A DNA stretch of 64,000 nucleotides, taken from positions 57,587,007-57,651,006 of the forward strand of contig CM053269.1 in the NCBI GenBank assembly GCA_028583415.1. Reading direction: 5' to 3'. Positions within the stretch are counted from its first letter, which is position 1, and every line of letters begins with the position of its first letter. A model generated the notes under the pieces. The model was not told where the DNA came from, searched no databases, and was given only the letters and a program-made list of their open reading frames with translations. Source of the stretch: Protea cynaroides (taxonomy: Eukaryota; Streptophyta; Magnoliopsida; Proteales; Proteaceae). This document shows positions 24,488-36,961 of the stretch, piece by piece. The translations under genes were made by a program, and so were the position numbers.

Positions 24488-26272
24488 AAGTCCAAGGCAG
24501 GTGTTTTCCTCTCTGATTCTCACCAGGTACGATTCGTTTTCTCTCTGATTCTCATTATTTTTTGATGAACTTCATCGAATGCCATAGATGGTTTCTATTT
24601 TTCTAAATATCAGACCCTTTCTGAACCTCAATGCTGGCTTTGCATCATTTCATCTTGGGTAACAGCCATCGCCATTAACGCTTTTTTTCCTAACGTCCTC
24701 TGCTTCAAATCCATCTTGGATATCCAGATCCCGTTAGTCCTTCTCCAAGATGCCAGTGACATTAGCAATAGGGATTAGGGATTTAGAGATTTAAATAGGG
24801 ATTAGATGTGGCTAGATTGTTCTCGCTTCTGGTTTTGTTTATCCGAGAAAGAAGGCTTTCTGAAACTTGGAATAGATTAGTTTCTTCAAAACCATGACTA
24901 ACCGCCTCATTTGATCCGAATCTCATGGACATTAGGGTTCTTCTCGGTCCACATTTCTTCGTGAGGCTAACATCAGCCTTCTCGATTATGTTGATGCATC
25001 GAAGCCTTGTCATCGTTGCTCTTCTTCTTCATGGTTGCGATTCTGGAGCTCTTTTACATGTGAGTGTTTGTGGAATTTTTTGATAATATGTTTAAGTGAA
25101 TGTTCATGATAACATTCCAGACACTTCCATGGTTTGAGACAACACATTTTTCAGTAATTCCCTGTTTGGTAATCATGCCCATGAAAGAGCGGATTTCTCT
25201 TGTTCGTTTTTATATAATAAACTGCTACCTCACAAGTTAAAATAGTAGTTGCGAGTCTAAAGTTCCTGGATCCATCCGTTTACTATTGTTTTTTTTCCTT
25301 CTAAAGTCATCTTGCTACTGTGAGTAGTGCCTTGTAAAAATTATGTTATGTAATCATTCTATGATTTCGGGCGCAATGGAATGTATTGCAAATACCATAA
25401 ATCCGTAAGAGTGGCTGCTCATTCTTGTCTTTTATGCTACTTGTTTGACCAAGCAACTAAACAACTCCTCTGCTGTCCATTTTTTTGACAGAAAACATCC
25501 CAGAAATATTCAGTTATACGTTCTGAACTCAACAGAGGGTAAGTATGAGATTGAATCATGTTGAGCAGATTGGTTATGCAGTTAAAAAAGGCCTTCCTCC
25601 TTCCTGAAGTAAAACATTACGCCCCCCAACCCACACCCTGCCCCATCATGAGCTAAATCCATTGGCAAGAGAGTAGAAGAAAAAGAAAATTTCCCGATGA
25701 AATGTGTGGTCCCTGCAACTATCTTGTGTTTCTGAGTTTCTTGGTTGCTAAGAGACCATGAGAAGAAAATGAGAGATAAAACACATTTATGCGCGAACTG
25801 TTTATTTTTTTAGATTCTTTTCCCCCTTTTCTTATTCTATCCAATCCAACATTTGTAAGGAGATAATATTTTATTTTCCTTTTTTTAATATCATGCCAAT
25901 CAAATCCAGTGCTTGGCTTTTAGCGTTCCAAATTATGTAGAACTACCTGCCTTATCCTCACACCAAAGCTTGCCCTCAAAACAAAAAGCCTCATGAGCTT
26001 CTACCTGCCTTCGGCATCCTTATACATTGTGTATATTAGGCAGGACAGATCCAAGTCTGAATCTGTGATGATTTGTGGCCATAGATTAGGCTTGCTTCTA
26101 CCTGCCTTCGGCATCCGTATACATTGTGTATATTCTGGTTTCTCCTTTTGGTGAAGTGTGTAATACTTTGGATATCACAATTCATTCCACCCTCTTCTTC
26201 AATTTTCTTGTTGGTGGGGACGAATTTGAATGTTGATGAATCGAAATTTTGATATTTTTCTTTTGGTTCCAG
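24488..26272. other. Unassigned DNA inside the CACTA-terminated insert
   Basis: No family is recognised. A short AG...GT bounded segment at about 25492-25538 looks exon-like but is too short to identify. A sequence containing CTTCTACCTGCCTTCGGCATCC is repeated at about 25998 and 26095, each time followed by ATACATTGTGTATATT. Confidence 0.35.
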
Positions 26273-26401
26273 CTCTACAGGTTTTTGGTTAGGAGAACTG
26301 AGAGCAAATTCAATCTTTGTCATTCGAAGAGACTGTTCATGAGCAAGGTCAACAAGCCACCCCTATCTCTTTCAAGGTTGATTGAGTTCATGAAAGGGAA
26401 G
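26273..26401 (+). pseudogene. RPL18: Ribosomal protein eL18 (RPL18) exon fragment
   Basis: Forty-three uninterrupted codons read LYRFLVRRTESKFN, then KRLFMSKVNKPPLSLSRLIE, then FMKGK. This matches the N-terminal part of cytosolic large-subunit protein eL18. The segment is bounded by AG on the left and GTAAAG on the right, so it is an exon with its splice sites. The middle LCHS differs from the usual residues at that place. The next eL18 exon, with its long conserved core, is not found downstream, and the first exon is not found upstream. This looks like a captured gene fragment inside a transposon, not a working gene. Confidence 0.88.
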
Positions 26402-29400
26402 GTAAAGTTCCATTAATTCTCCTTGGTCCGATTCTTTGCTTGTCGGGTTCTTAACGATATTGACAGATATACTTGCCCATTTCATTTTATAGAGTAATAC
26501 CCGTGGACATCCAGAGAATACATTTATTCACTATCTGTGTATGAGCTTGCATAATTATAATTCTTGTGTGGAAATTCAAATGAATTTTCTTTTACATAAA
26601 AAAGGCAATAGTACATTAAAGAGTAGATAGATAGATAGAAGTTGTCATTGAAAATTTTCACTTCATATTTTGTTGTTTTAGGTTCTTAGTTTTATACACT
26701 GCTCTCATGCATAGGAGAAATGTGCTAAACCAGTGGATCAAGTGGGCTATGGTAATGGTCTCCTGGCTAAGATACCAGGTTGATCTATTGAACTTAATCA
26801 TCTAATTTATGTGCATTATTTGCAATTGTTACTTTTATATGACTCTTACTTTTTTTAAGTCCACCACCATTGAAATTTATGTGAAATGATTTCTTACTTT
26901 TATATGGCTAAGATACCAGGTTGTTGATGGCTTATGTGAAATGATTTCTTGCTTGTTAAGGCCCAGATTTAGTGTTAAGCTGTTTCACTCAAGTGATTGT
27001 CTATTTTCTGGTCCAGCCACCAAGAAAGGACAAGATTTTTATACGCATTCAAGCATGGTCCCGATATAAATACTGTTTTCCTCTCAAAGGTACTCTTCAA
27101 GAAAAACCAATAGCGTTTTTATTTGTAGAAAATTTTACATTCTTGAAACTTGTTATTTTTTCTAATTAGTGACATGTAGAAATATTTATGTTTATGATTC
27201 TTTCCCTATTTTGCACTTCATTACTGGCTTCAAGAAAAGTTATTATTGGGTTATTTTAGGATTTCATTGAAAGAGGAAAATTATCTATTATAGAGTAGAT
27301 ATGCATTGGCGTGCGTTTTGTTGAACTGGAGCCTGAGTCGCCTAAAGCATGGCTCGGAGCGGGAGCTTCAAGTATGATGTGGTCTGTTAGAGGCTTAAAA
27401 CCTTCGACCCAATGTATAAAACTCTCTGGGCCCTACCTTCTTGTCGATCCTTGTTAACAAGGCTTGAATGTTGCCTTGGTCTCTTTGGGAAATTGGAATT
27501 CGGTTTGCAGCATGTCTTTTATGAATTTATTTTTCATAATCTAAATAGCTTTACTTGCACAGTTGTTTTCTGTCCAAAACTCAGACTTAAGTGTTTTCTC
27601 CTTAGCTGTCCTGCCTCACCAGCTACGGAAGGGTATGTGAAATACACGAGAATGTTGTGAAGTTTGGTCTCTGTTTTGCCATAATAAAGTTGAATATGTA
27701 GGTATGGAGGTCATGAAGATTGACATGGTTTTCGCTAGGAAGCTTTGTTGGGAGAAATTATTGGCGGTGAATGTGGGTACTCATGTTCCTTTTGTTTAAT
27801 TGTTTAATTTGTTTGGGGTCACTTAGGTGGACACTTCATCTTCTTGTTGACTTATCCCTTATGAAACATCTTCCTTGCTTTACTGTTAAGCATTAAACTA
27901 TCTGGTAGCTGGTATCATACCTATAAAATAGCATAAACATGTATTGAATTCATGATGTATGCTAAATATATGGTTTGTTGTCACTAATTTGATTAACCGG
28001 TCCCATGGGTGGCAGAAGAAATATATTAGCTACTCCAAGAAAATTCCTTTTGATTTGGAGTTCTCAGACACAATGAAATCAATGGATATACATCCTTAGA
28101 ATCAGATGTAGAGTTAGTTATTTGTAGGCGGAGAGCCAATGGACCAAATTTTCCTATGGTGATGAGCCTAATCGATAGGAAACGAATGTAAATGCCGAGG
28201 TCCTAAACTAATGAGTAATGGCTGATATGGGACAGGTGTGAAACTATATCTAGGGATCAGATTTAAAGGAGGATTTGATATGAGGAGTGTGTGGGATTTG
28301 GTTAACAAGAGGGGCTGTGGAAAGATAGATGGGCAAAAAGTTCCTCTCACCGATAATAATATTGTTGAACAGTAAACAGTTACTCAAAGAAATATCTTTT
28401 ACCATGGGCAGGTTTCCCTTTTTCTCCTTGCTCTCCAAATATTCTACTCTACTCATTCGGACTTTCCTTGACTGGTTCGGGCACTTGGAAAGTATGGTAT
28501 TTTAAACATAGAAGGTATTGTAAGTGAGATTACTCTTGTTGGGTTGCATTTTAAAGAGGTTGTCAGCTTTCTGTGCCCCTTCCAGCTTAACAAGCCAAAA
28601 AAAGGTTTGCAAGGAAGGAAAAAGCTATACAACGACGGGGGTGATGCTGGCAATCGTGAAGATCACATCAGTGAACTCATCTTAGCACTAACTTAAAAAA
28701 TGCCAGTTTATGTGGAGCTCAGATGACCTGCTGCCAAGCTTGAACTTAATGGTCAACTATTTTACATAGCATTTGAATTAACCTGTTATCTTGAGGTCAA
28801 TGGTCAATTTACAATATATTGCAGTTTTTATCAATCCATGTTATTCGAATATTGTGTTTATGAAAATATTGTTCCTTGGAATATGCTTATGGCATTATGG
28901 CTATGCTCTGCCCTGTGGTAAACTTACCTCTGCCTTATTTTGCACTTTCTCTACTTTCTTCAAAATTGTTCCGTGTAACATGGAAACATGGTGAATGTTT
29001 GTGTCAAGATTGGTGTTACTAATTTTTCTTCTTGATATAACAAAATGAGTTCCATATAAATGTCCCATGGACGTAGGCTATCACACTAGTACTGAACCAC
29101 ATAAATCTGTCTTTGCATCTTATTTATTTTTTACGCTTTGATATCATACTTGCTGATTGTGTAGAACTTTTTTTTTTCTTTCTTTCTTTCGGGTAAGTCG
29201 GTTGTGTAGAATGTTTTCCACATCATTAACAAAGAAATAACCTAAAGAGATTGAAAACTCCAAGGTTAACTTCTTAAGCTGCAAGCTTAATCTCTCCTTT
29301 GCAGGTTTCGACTTTCAAGTTCCTGTTACATGTTACGTCATTTGATGTTCTGTAATTGTTGCAACAGGTAACACTTGGGTGATTCTTTTTCTTTTCTTTT

Positions 29401-30940
29401 TTTTTTACTTGATAAATATCCTTCTCACACATGGTCACTTGTAGATTCATTTATGTTTATAGTAGACATGTCCCCTCCCTCTCCCCCTCCCACTCCCTCT
29501 CACAATATGTACATGAACTAGCATTGTGTGTTGATAGTGACATAAAACTGCAGTTGGAGCAAGCAACATCAATTGCCACATGTCACAGGCATGTTTGAAT
29601 GACCATGATAATCTGCAAAGGGGTCCAATACATGAAAGTATGAAAAATGTTCCTCTAATGTCTTGTATAAATTCCATTGCATAGAGTTAAACAGTTGTGG
29701 GCAAGCAATAAGAAGGCGAAAAGCTTAAAGCACCAACTGCCATGGACATGGCCCATACACAATGTGTGGTGATCCATGTAAAATCATTGTATTGTGATTC
29801 TCTTTTGTTTTTCTTTTTACTATCGTTCTTCTGCTGTTTGTTAATTCCTAACATGATTAGGTGGTTTTCACTTTCTATCAGCTCCACTAGCCAAAACCTT
29901 CTCAAAAGAAGGTAAGTGTCGAATATGCCTATTGGCTCCACAACTATTCTCAACAACCCAAAAGAGTCATGACGTGGGTTATATCTAGGACTAGTTTATA
30001 TTTATTTTATTGTGACTATAATTCCTTGTAAAGACTGGAAGCTTTAGTATTATTCCAGGCCTGTTAGAAGTCCTACTTAAGAGTATTAGTTAAGTTATAA
30101 TTCTCCTACAACTTGTGCATGGGAGGGATGTTTACCTATTCTGTTTTAGTTATTTCTTTTCAGTTATGTACTTATGTGTGGGTTTTTTTCTTACTTGCTG
30201 TTAGTTATCTTGAAACCAATATGATCTAATATAATGATGTAACATGTAAGGACTAAACCCTTCCCCACAATTTCTGTGAGATTCAGAATTCTGTTGTGAG
30301 ATGCAGCAAGCCCTTGGTGAGATGCCATGGGAAGGCAGGTGGGATTCCAGTCAAGTTCCAGGTGAGAGGCTTGTTTCAGATCCTTTCTCTTTCTCCTTAT
30401 TCTCTCTCTTTCCTTCTATCGAAATAAGTACAGTACAGAGACATCTTTTCTTACATTTGCATGCTTATTCTACTTGAATCTAGTTGTCTAAATTGAGATC
30501 CTGATTGGTTACTTTTCTTATTAAATTTCAGCCTGAAGTTCTGTTACTGTTTTTTATCTTAGAATTCCAATCTTTTGTGCTGTTTTCTGAGATTCCTTCA
30601 TCAAGTAGGAATTCTGATTTTTTTTTTTTTTTTTTGGGGTTGAAAAATAATATATTAACAAAATGAATATATATCTGTTTTGGTGGCCAGATTCTGGTAT
30701 TCTCTTTAACAAAAGCTGAGTTTTCAAAATTGTATCAGATCTAGGTATTGGATTAGAATCTTAACCTATTCTTGGTTTCAAAATTTTGATTTTGCTGTTA
30801 ATTAACTAGAGTCCCATGTAGATCTGGTTCTTAGTTTTCTCTTGTTTGTCAATCAAATTCGGATTCTGCTTTCGGATTAGCCTTCTATTAATTATCATTG
30901 AACCTGATTATTGATGTTGAGATTATTAGTCTTGGACTCT
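26402..30940. other. Unassigned DNA inside the CACTA-terminated insert
   Basis: This AT-rich DNA has no recognised gene. A segment bounded by AG and GT at about 27018-27089 reads PPRKDKIFIRIQAWSRYKYC and onward, which looks like a captured exon I cannot identify. Another possible exon end at about 28017-28099 reads KKYISYSKKIPFDLEFSDTM before a stop. A pyrimidine run lies at 29170-29190. Confidence 0.4.
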
Positions 30941-30943
30941 TGG

Positions 30944-31200
30944 TGTTGTTTAGTACCACACTAGAGTAGTACTAGTGGTGCTATTTAGTATTTTTTTCTT
31001 TATTTAAGTCCATTCCATGTAATTGAGTCAGCAACACTATGGGTAGCCAACCTGCTTTAATTTCTCTTGTATTAATATAAATATACTGTATAGGGGACAA
31101 TAGTAACTAATCTCTCTTACTCCTCTTTTTTGATTCTCTCCGTCTTCCTTTCTATCTCTTACCTGTCATTCTTCCTATTTTTTTTATATGGTATTAGAGC
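30944..31200 (+). repeat. Possible Copia LTR remnant with primer-binding site
   Basis: A stretch with an AATATAAATA motif near 31073 and a pyrimidine-rich end is followed at 31189-31200 by TGGTATTAGAGC. That resembles the initiator-tRNA-Met primer site of plant Copia elements (one change). The left boundary is a guess from a TGTTG start. No coding domain follows. Confidence 0.4.
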
Positions 31201-31866
31201 GGTTGATCTGATCTGCCGTTTTGACAAATGTCTAAGTTCATCGTTTTGGTATGCAGCTACCATTGTTGCCCATGCTGCTTAGGGTATCGTTTCCATTCTA
31301 CTTTACAATCTCTGCAAGATTGGTAAGTCGTCTCAGCAAGTTTTTTTTCTGCAGTTTCATATCCGAATTTCCTCTTATCAATCCATACTTCTGGTCTTAG
31401 TTCTCCAATAAATCAGGTTCTGTTATCTCCCTTAATGATATGCTACGATTCTGCTGTGTTCAGAATTTGTAGGACTTTACCATTGACTGGAATCTACTAC
31501 TTTAGCTACTGTCGGTTCAATATTCTATTGTTGTTATTGATCAGGACTATGATGTTAAATGTTTCTAGAATAAATTTGGTTGGGCAAGTGAACTTCCCTA
31601 TACGAGTTTTATGTAGGCTTGAGAATCTGGGCTGGAGAGACTTGATAAGTCACCAACCGTACACCTATCAAATATATCATTCCCCCCTCCCCCAGATTTA
31701 GTGGTTGTCACTTGTTTGTATGGAATTTAATGGTCTTGCAACGAATGAATGATGAGATTCTTGGACAGTCTCGCTTCCCCTCCCTTATTGGTGGGTGTAT
31801 TCATATGATCACCTTTCTTGACAATTATAGAGTACTGTTTGAAGCATTTTCTTTCTCTTTTTCCAG

Positions 31867-32168
31867 CCTGCCATCAGCATTGTTTTGGGGTTTATTGGGA
31901 GCAAAATGATCTTGGATTTCTTTGGTGGGTATCATCAAACCACAGATCTTGTTGCCTTTATTTTTCTGCTTTAGTAACGCATGGAAGAACATTAAGCTTG
32001 ACCATTCTTTCTGCAGGATACCATGTGCCAACTGAGGTTTCTCTGGGTTGTGTAGCAACTTGTCTTGGTGGTGGGGTGCTCTTGAGTCTCATGAGGAAGT
32101 CTCGAGTAAAGGAACCGATGAAGAAAAAAAAGTGGGTAAAGATTTATATTTCTTGTTCTCCCGTTTGA
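31867..32168 (+). pseudogene. TERC: TerC-like membrane protein 3' exon fragments
   Basis: The first exon, 31867-31924, reads PAISIVLGFIGSKMILDFF and is preceded by a pyrimidine tract with AG and followed by GTGGGT. After a 92-base intron (31925-32016) a second exon reads GYHVPTEVSLGCVATCLGGG, then VLLSLMRKSR, and runs to a stop at 32166-32168. Joined in frame, these match the C-terminal end of plant TerC, an integral thylakoid membrane protein. The earlier exons with the remaining membrane segments are not seen in the window. As it lies inside the CACTA-terminated insert, it is best explained as a captured fragment. Confidence 0.85.
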
Positions 32169-33696
32169 GCGTTAATCAAGCAGTCATTCTGTTCATTTTC
32201 ATTTCTTTTGAGTTCTCAGTCAAACATTGAAGATACATGGTGATTGAAAGTTTCTCTAATTATTCACTGGTTAAAGGCCTTGTTCCATGATTACATCATT
32301 AACCAAGTAACCTGTGAACTTATTGCTGTAGTAGATGGGATTTTGCATTTTAGTTATTAGGAAGCTATGTAATTTTCTCATAGAGTTCAGGGAGGAAGAA
32401 GGATATAAGAGCATCTGTGCAATTGTGAAAATTTGTAACACGGGAGCTTAATTACCCGTAGATAAATTATAGTGTACAATGTCTTATGAAATTGAAAATT
32501 ATCTTTTGCATTTGTTTGGGATTGTTTGCTGTATTTATGCACCTTACTCAAAATAAGTGTGAATCTTGCTTATAAATGCTATTTATGTTAAAGCAATTGG
32601 GATTTCCATTTTTTATCTATCTTTTCCTTGCTATGAAGATGTCAAGCTCAATCTTACGTGACCCCAAATGTTGCATGCCATTGTTGTAGGATCCGGGAGA
32701 AATTGATTTAGCACTCACTTTAGGTGATACTGTCGCGTCGTCTTGTTCTAAGTTCTAACCGGTTCGCCTACATCCGGAGGGACGGGGCTGATGTCCATTG
32801 GATCTGGCCATTCTCACTGTTGGATGGTTTATCAGGTGAGAATGTCTATGCCAAATATTGTTAACTGCTTATATTATTATTTAATAATTTTCTCACACCG
32901 TGTTTTAGGAAAGAATTTCCTTAACCATCTAATTTTGCTTGGGTTTCGTAAGAAAAATTTCGTATAACATTGTACATGTAAATTTTGTTTTAATGGAAGA
33001 ATGATGTGGTAAATTGAACTATTGGATCACTAAGGGATAGTGTGTGCAAGTCGTGTCAAATTTCAGCCTAAAAAATTCAATGATTTATCCTCCATCTAAT
33101 GACATCCTCCTGTGTATGTCTATGTATCACCATTATTGACATTTTTTATTCGCACTTGGGAAATGCTATTTTCTTATATTATAATTTATTTGTATTTAGT
33201 ATAATTTTGTTGTTCTCTGATTCGCACTTGTGTTGGTTTGGCGATTATATATCCACCACATTTTGGGGATTAAATTGTATTTTCTACTGTTCACTTGTAG
33301 TGCCTCTTGCTTATTTAATTCAATTTTCGTTTGCAGAGAGCATTTAGGATACACCTAACAATGTCAAAGGATAAAAGGAGCAAATTCAGAGACTCCAATG
33401 GTGAAGTGATCAACAATTAAACAATTCAGGGAGCCGGATAGACGCCAACTCAGGTTGCCATATAGACACCGGGCAACAAAGAAGAAAGATAATAAGAAAC
33501 AACAATGAATTTTTGAAATGTACATTTAAATGTTTATATAATTTTGACATTGTATTATATTTTTTAAAGTTAAATGAAAAACAATGATTTTTTGTACATC
33601 AATTTGTAATGATAATTGATTTTTCATATGAATAAATGTATTGGTGTAATTACAGATTTAAAAATATTATTTATAAAAAAAATTAATTAAACTTTT
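32169..33696. other. Unassigned DNA before the CACTA terminus
   Basis: No gene is recognised. A basic segment near 33350-33506 (many Arg, Lys and Gln in one frame, ending in a stop) could be the last exon of a transposon gene, but there is no diagnostic motif. Confidence 0.35.
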
Positions 33697-34154
33697 TGGC
33701 GACGGTCGTAATTTCTGTCGCTAATAACATTTAGTACGTTTTAATGTCCTTACAGATATTTTTGGTGACGGTCCTACACCGGTGGCTAATACTATTAGGC
33801 GACGGAAAAATTATTTCCGTCACTAAAATCAAATATTAGGCTACGGTGTATTTCCGTAGTTAAAGATTAACATTTGGCTACGGTAATACATAAACCGTAG
33901 CTAAAAAATTTATATTAGGCGACGGTAATACATAAACCGTAGCTAAAACGTTTATTTTAGGCGACTGCAGACAAAATACCGTTGCTAAAGCTTTTCCCAG
34001 ACGCCGCGAATTTGCCGTGGCTAAATGTTAGCCACGGCATTTATAGCAACAGTATAGAGACGGTTATTGTTTCCGTCACTGTTTCTTTTAGCTACGGAAA
34101 TACATCTTTAGCCACGGAAATATACCGTCGCTAAAAATAAGAATTGTTGTAGTG
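33697..34154. mobile_element. CACTA (En/Spm) transposon terminus with subterminal repeats
   Basis: The insert ends ...AACAATTCTT-like on the reverse strand: read inward it begins CACTACAACAATTC. About 450 bases inward hold many copies of a short motif in both orientations (GGCGACGG, GGCTACGG, CCGTCGCTAAA, CCGTAGCTAAA and close variants). The CACTA start plus dense subterminal repeats is diagnostic for CACTA elements, whose transposase binds such repeats. The likely 3-bp target site on this side is ATC at 34155-34157. Confidence 0.88.
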
Positions 34155-34630
34155 ATCCAATCCGATTTCTACTTATATACACTCTTATTAGTAAAAGTTA
34201 GAATTCAAGTCACTTGTTCTTGGGTGTATATTCCAATTTCCACCAGATTATATTACTTCTCATGGGGTGTGGGATGATATTAGTGTCCATAGGATCACCT
34301 GCATGTACATGTACTCTCTATGAGGTTCTATCACGATCAATGTGGTATAGAACCCACCTCTAATGTGTAAATATGAACACTATTAGAATCCTATTGAAGA
34401 TTCAAGTACATATGCCAATGAACTACCACAGACGGTGAAAGGATTCATCTGGTACGTGTTTGTGGAGAGGACCTCCTCCCAAAAAAAACATGCGACTTAT
34501 GCTACTATGATTGGACCAGCACATACAATACATCATCTTCGTGGTTCAACTTAAATTCACCGTATCTTTGACCCCGAACATTTCTGTTACGGGAACGACA
34601 ATCCAGACCATCATCCAAGTAAAGACGTCC

Positions 34631-34781
34631 ATCGTCGATTCACATATGATCGACGATTAAAAATCAACTAAATCGGAATACGCGGATCGAGCTTTTCAGC
34701 CGTAGATTAAAGGCTGAAATCGGTAGATGGCGCCATTAACCCCCGCCAAGAATGGAATTCGAAAAACCTCATCTATAAAAA
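34631..34781 (+). promoter_or_regulatory. Histone H4 copy 2 promoter
   Basis: Same order as copy 1: inverted repeat ATCGTCGAT/ATCGACGAT (34631-34639, 34649-34657), octamer CGCGGATC (34681-34688), E2F-like CCCGCCAA (34742-34749), TATAAAAA (34774-34781). Confidence 0.85.
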
Positions 34782-34876
34782 CCACACGCCTGTAGACCTT
34801 CGTCACAGTCATCAAAGCAGAAAGCAGAACCAAAGCATTAGTCTCCGCTAGATCTTGATCTTACCTGACTCTGAAG

Positions 34877-35188
34877 ATGTCCGGTCGTGGGAAAGGTGGG
34901 AAGGGTTTGGGCAAAGGAGGCGCGAAGCGTCATAGGAAGGTGTTGCGAGATAACATCCAAGGTATCACCAAGCCTGCAATTCGTCGTCTTGCAAGGAGAG
35001 GAGGTGTTAAGAGGATCAGTGGTCTCATCTATGAAGAAACCAGAGGTGTTCTCAAGATCTTTCTTGAGAATGTCATTCGTGATGCTGTGACGTATACGGA
35101 GCACGCAAGGAGGAAGACGGTGACGGCCATGGATGTTGTTTACGCCCTAAAGAGGCAGGGAAGGACACTTTACGGCTTCGGCGGTTAA
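34877..35188 (+). CDS. H4: Histone H4, copy 2
   Basis: A complete intronless 103-residue histone H4, identical in protein sequence to copies 1 and 3. It carries the acetylatable Lys-rich tail, the basic KRHRK patch and the C-terminal TLYGFGG. At DNA level it is closest to copy 1 in the coding region (only a handful of synonymous changes), whereas its 3' flank resembles copies 3 and 4. That mixture suggests gene conversion or recombination within the family. The promoter holds all the elements seen in the other copies, so expression during DNA replication is expected. Confidence 0.98.
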
Positions 35189-35290
35189 AGCATTTCTTTC
35201 GGCGTTTTGCTTTATTTTTTCTGAAATCACTGGTGATTGTAGATTTTGGCTGTACTTGTTCCTGAATTCCAAGCTGAACCTTCCTCATTC

Positions 35291-36832
35291 ATGCTTGTAG
35301 TGCTTGTAATTTAGAAAAATCAATTTCGTTATGGGCAAAGAATGATTATTGATTAAAATCTGTATTAGCAATCGTTGCCGCTATAAATCCGGTCTGATCT
35401 TCCCCTGGGAGACTTGCACAGGAGAAGATAATAAAGGAATACGAGAATGCCATGTGTTGATCCCTATGATGACATGATCATGTCAAAATCGCTTGGTTTT
35501 TCAGAGCTTAGATTCATGGCGTCCTAAAAATTTCTTTCTTTTCCTCCTAAATATCAATTCAGCTGAGAGTAGATTAAGACCATATTTTTCTTGAAAAAAT
35601 GGAGGTCATAAGTCCATACTATTATATGAAATCAATTCTATAAAAACATAACCCAAAAAAAAAAGAAGTAGATTTGCGTGGTTAAAAGTAGATTTGCATA
35701 TCACAGCTCACCGCACGCATATCTGTATGCAATTTTGGTTTTGGAATGAGTTTTATTGATCTTAATTTTGTTCCATCTCCTCATCGATGTTCCGTTGGTT
35801 GAATCTTAGCATTTTCCCCCATTTTGTTTTTTCAACTTGTGAAATCGCTACTAATGTTTTTTGTTTTCAGAAGATCTTGCTCATTTTTTATATTGAAAGC
35901 CGGTTTGAAATCAGTATGGATCTATTCTTCCCTTGTTTTTGTTCGAGATCTGACAATCTTGGGTGAAACTGAAAAAATCCTCTGCTTTATTTCTCTTTCC
36001 CGAATTTAACCAAAACAAGGGAGGAATCAGAGCTCATTTCAACAAATTAGATGCTCGATCCTAAAAAGCAACCTTCTTACAACATTGCTGAGATTTCTGC
36101 TCTGTGTTTCTTGGATAGGGATGCAAGCCACCCCAAACTGAGGCTGCACGCACAACAACTAACATCAGTCCATGCTCGTCTCACCAACCAAGCCGAGGGT
36201 CCTTGTCGTTCCCAAGTCCTGTTCCATCGTATCGTATCATGCCAGTCCATCTTCTTCTTCCCTCCCAAGCCCTTCTCATTCCTCTAATCAACCCTAACCA
36301 CTTCTGCGAAATCATGATTTCTCTAACTACTTCTGTTATAATAGTCTACGATACTGCCACCAAAGCTGCATATGTGTAACTATGGGATCATGCCATACGC
36401 ACTATACAGTCCTTTAAAGCCATCGTTTGCTTTCTGATTCGACTTCCCTTTCGTAACAGTGGAGTGTCGTGTGCAGAAACCGTATCATTTGATCTGTTCA
36501 CCGCTGAAACCTGAGCCCTTAGTCCTCTCGAGTGGCATATGGTCGCCTCTGGTTTTGCCCTTTTTTTTTTCTTCTTCTCCCTTTCCATTTTGGTTGCAGA
36601 GGTATTTTCAAGAGGGCCTACAGGGGATTAGAAGAAATCCATCCATTTTCATTCTTTTAAAAATGTCATATGATTGAAAGTTTGGGATAGAATTATCCAT
36701 AGAAAAAATCACTTTTAACACATTTGAAAAAAGAGAACGAATGTGTTATCGAGGCATTTTTGTCCTTTTAAGCATACTATAGGAAAAAAATTGCAGTTTT
36801 CTCCTTTCCTAGAGTGCAGCCCGTACGAGGAT
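35291..36832. other. Intergenic stretch after H4 copy 2
   Basis: No gene or repeat is recognised. Short frames on both strands show no family motif. Confidence 0.4.
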
Positions 36833-36961
36833 AATCCCATCCCTAGCAGCAAGAGCAAGAATATCCGCACAAGAAACAATTCTTGGACATTCATTTTCAA
36901 GTCTTTGCTTTATTATTTCAATCGTTTCAAGGCTTTTGACGGTAAAATTTGGATTCGCATC
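36833..36961 (-). pseudogene. Class III peroxidase exon fragment
   Basis: The minus-strand translation reads CNDANPNFTVKSLETIEIIK, then QRLENECPRIVSCADILALAARD. The motif CPxxVSCADILALAARD is diagnostic of secreted plant class III peroxidases (haem enzymes of the cell wall) and lies in their second exon. No signal peptide, distal-His exon, proximal-His exon or other peroxidase part is found nearby. The fragment stops abruptly at 36961-36966 against a GC-rich repeat with MULE-like sequence. A captured or broken gene piece is likely. Confidence 0.85.

Larger units (their letters stand above)
24488..34154. mobile_element. CACTA-terminated insert carrying host exon fragments
   Basis: Compared with the H4 copy 1 locus (CTTAGGACG followed by TGCTCAATCCAATTCG), this locus breaks after CTTAGGACG at 24487. 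It resumes with ATCCAATCCG at 34155. The right end of the insert is a CACTA-type terminus. No matching CACTA left end is visible, and about 9 flank bases are missing on the left, so a deletion probably removed that end. The interior contains eL18 and TerC exon fragments and an LTR remnant. I found no transposase. That it is one element rather than several nested ones is inference. Confidence 0.6.
34155..35290. repeat. Segmental duplication block around H4 copy 2
   Basis: Similarity to copy 1 begins immediately after the CACTA end (ATCCAATCCGATT compared with ATCCAATTCGATT at about 590). It continues, with a diverged stretch, through the H4 promoter and gene. The 3' flank after the stop is closer to copies 3 and 4 (AATCACTGGTGATTGTAG) than to copy 1. 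Confidence 0.75.
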
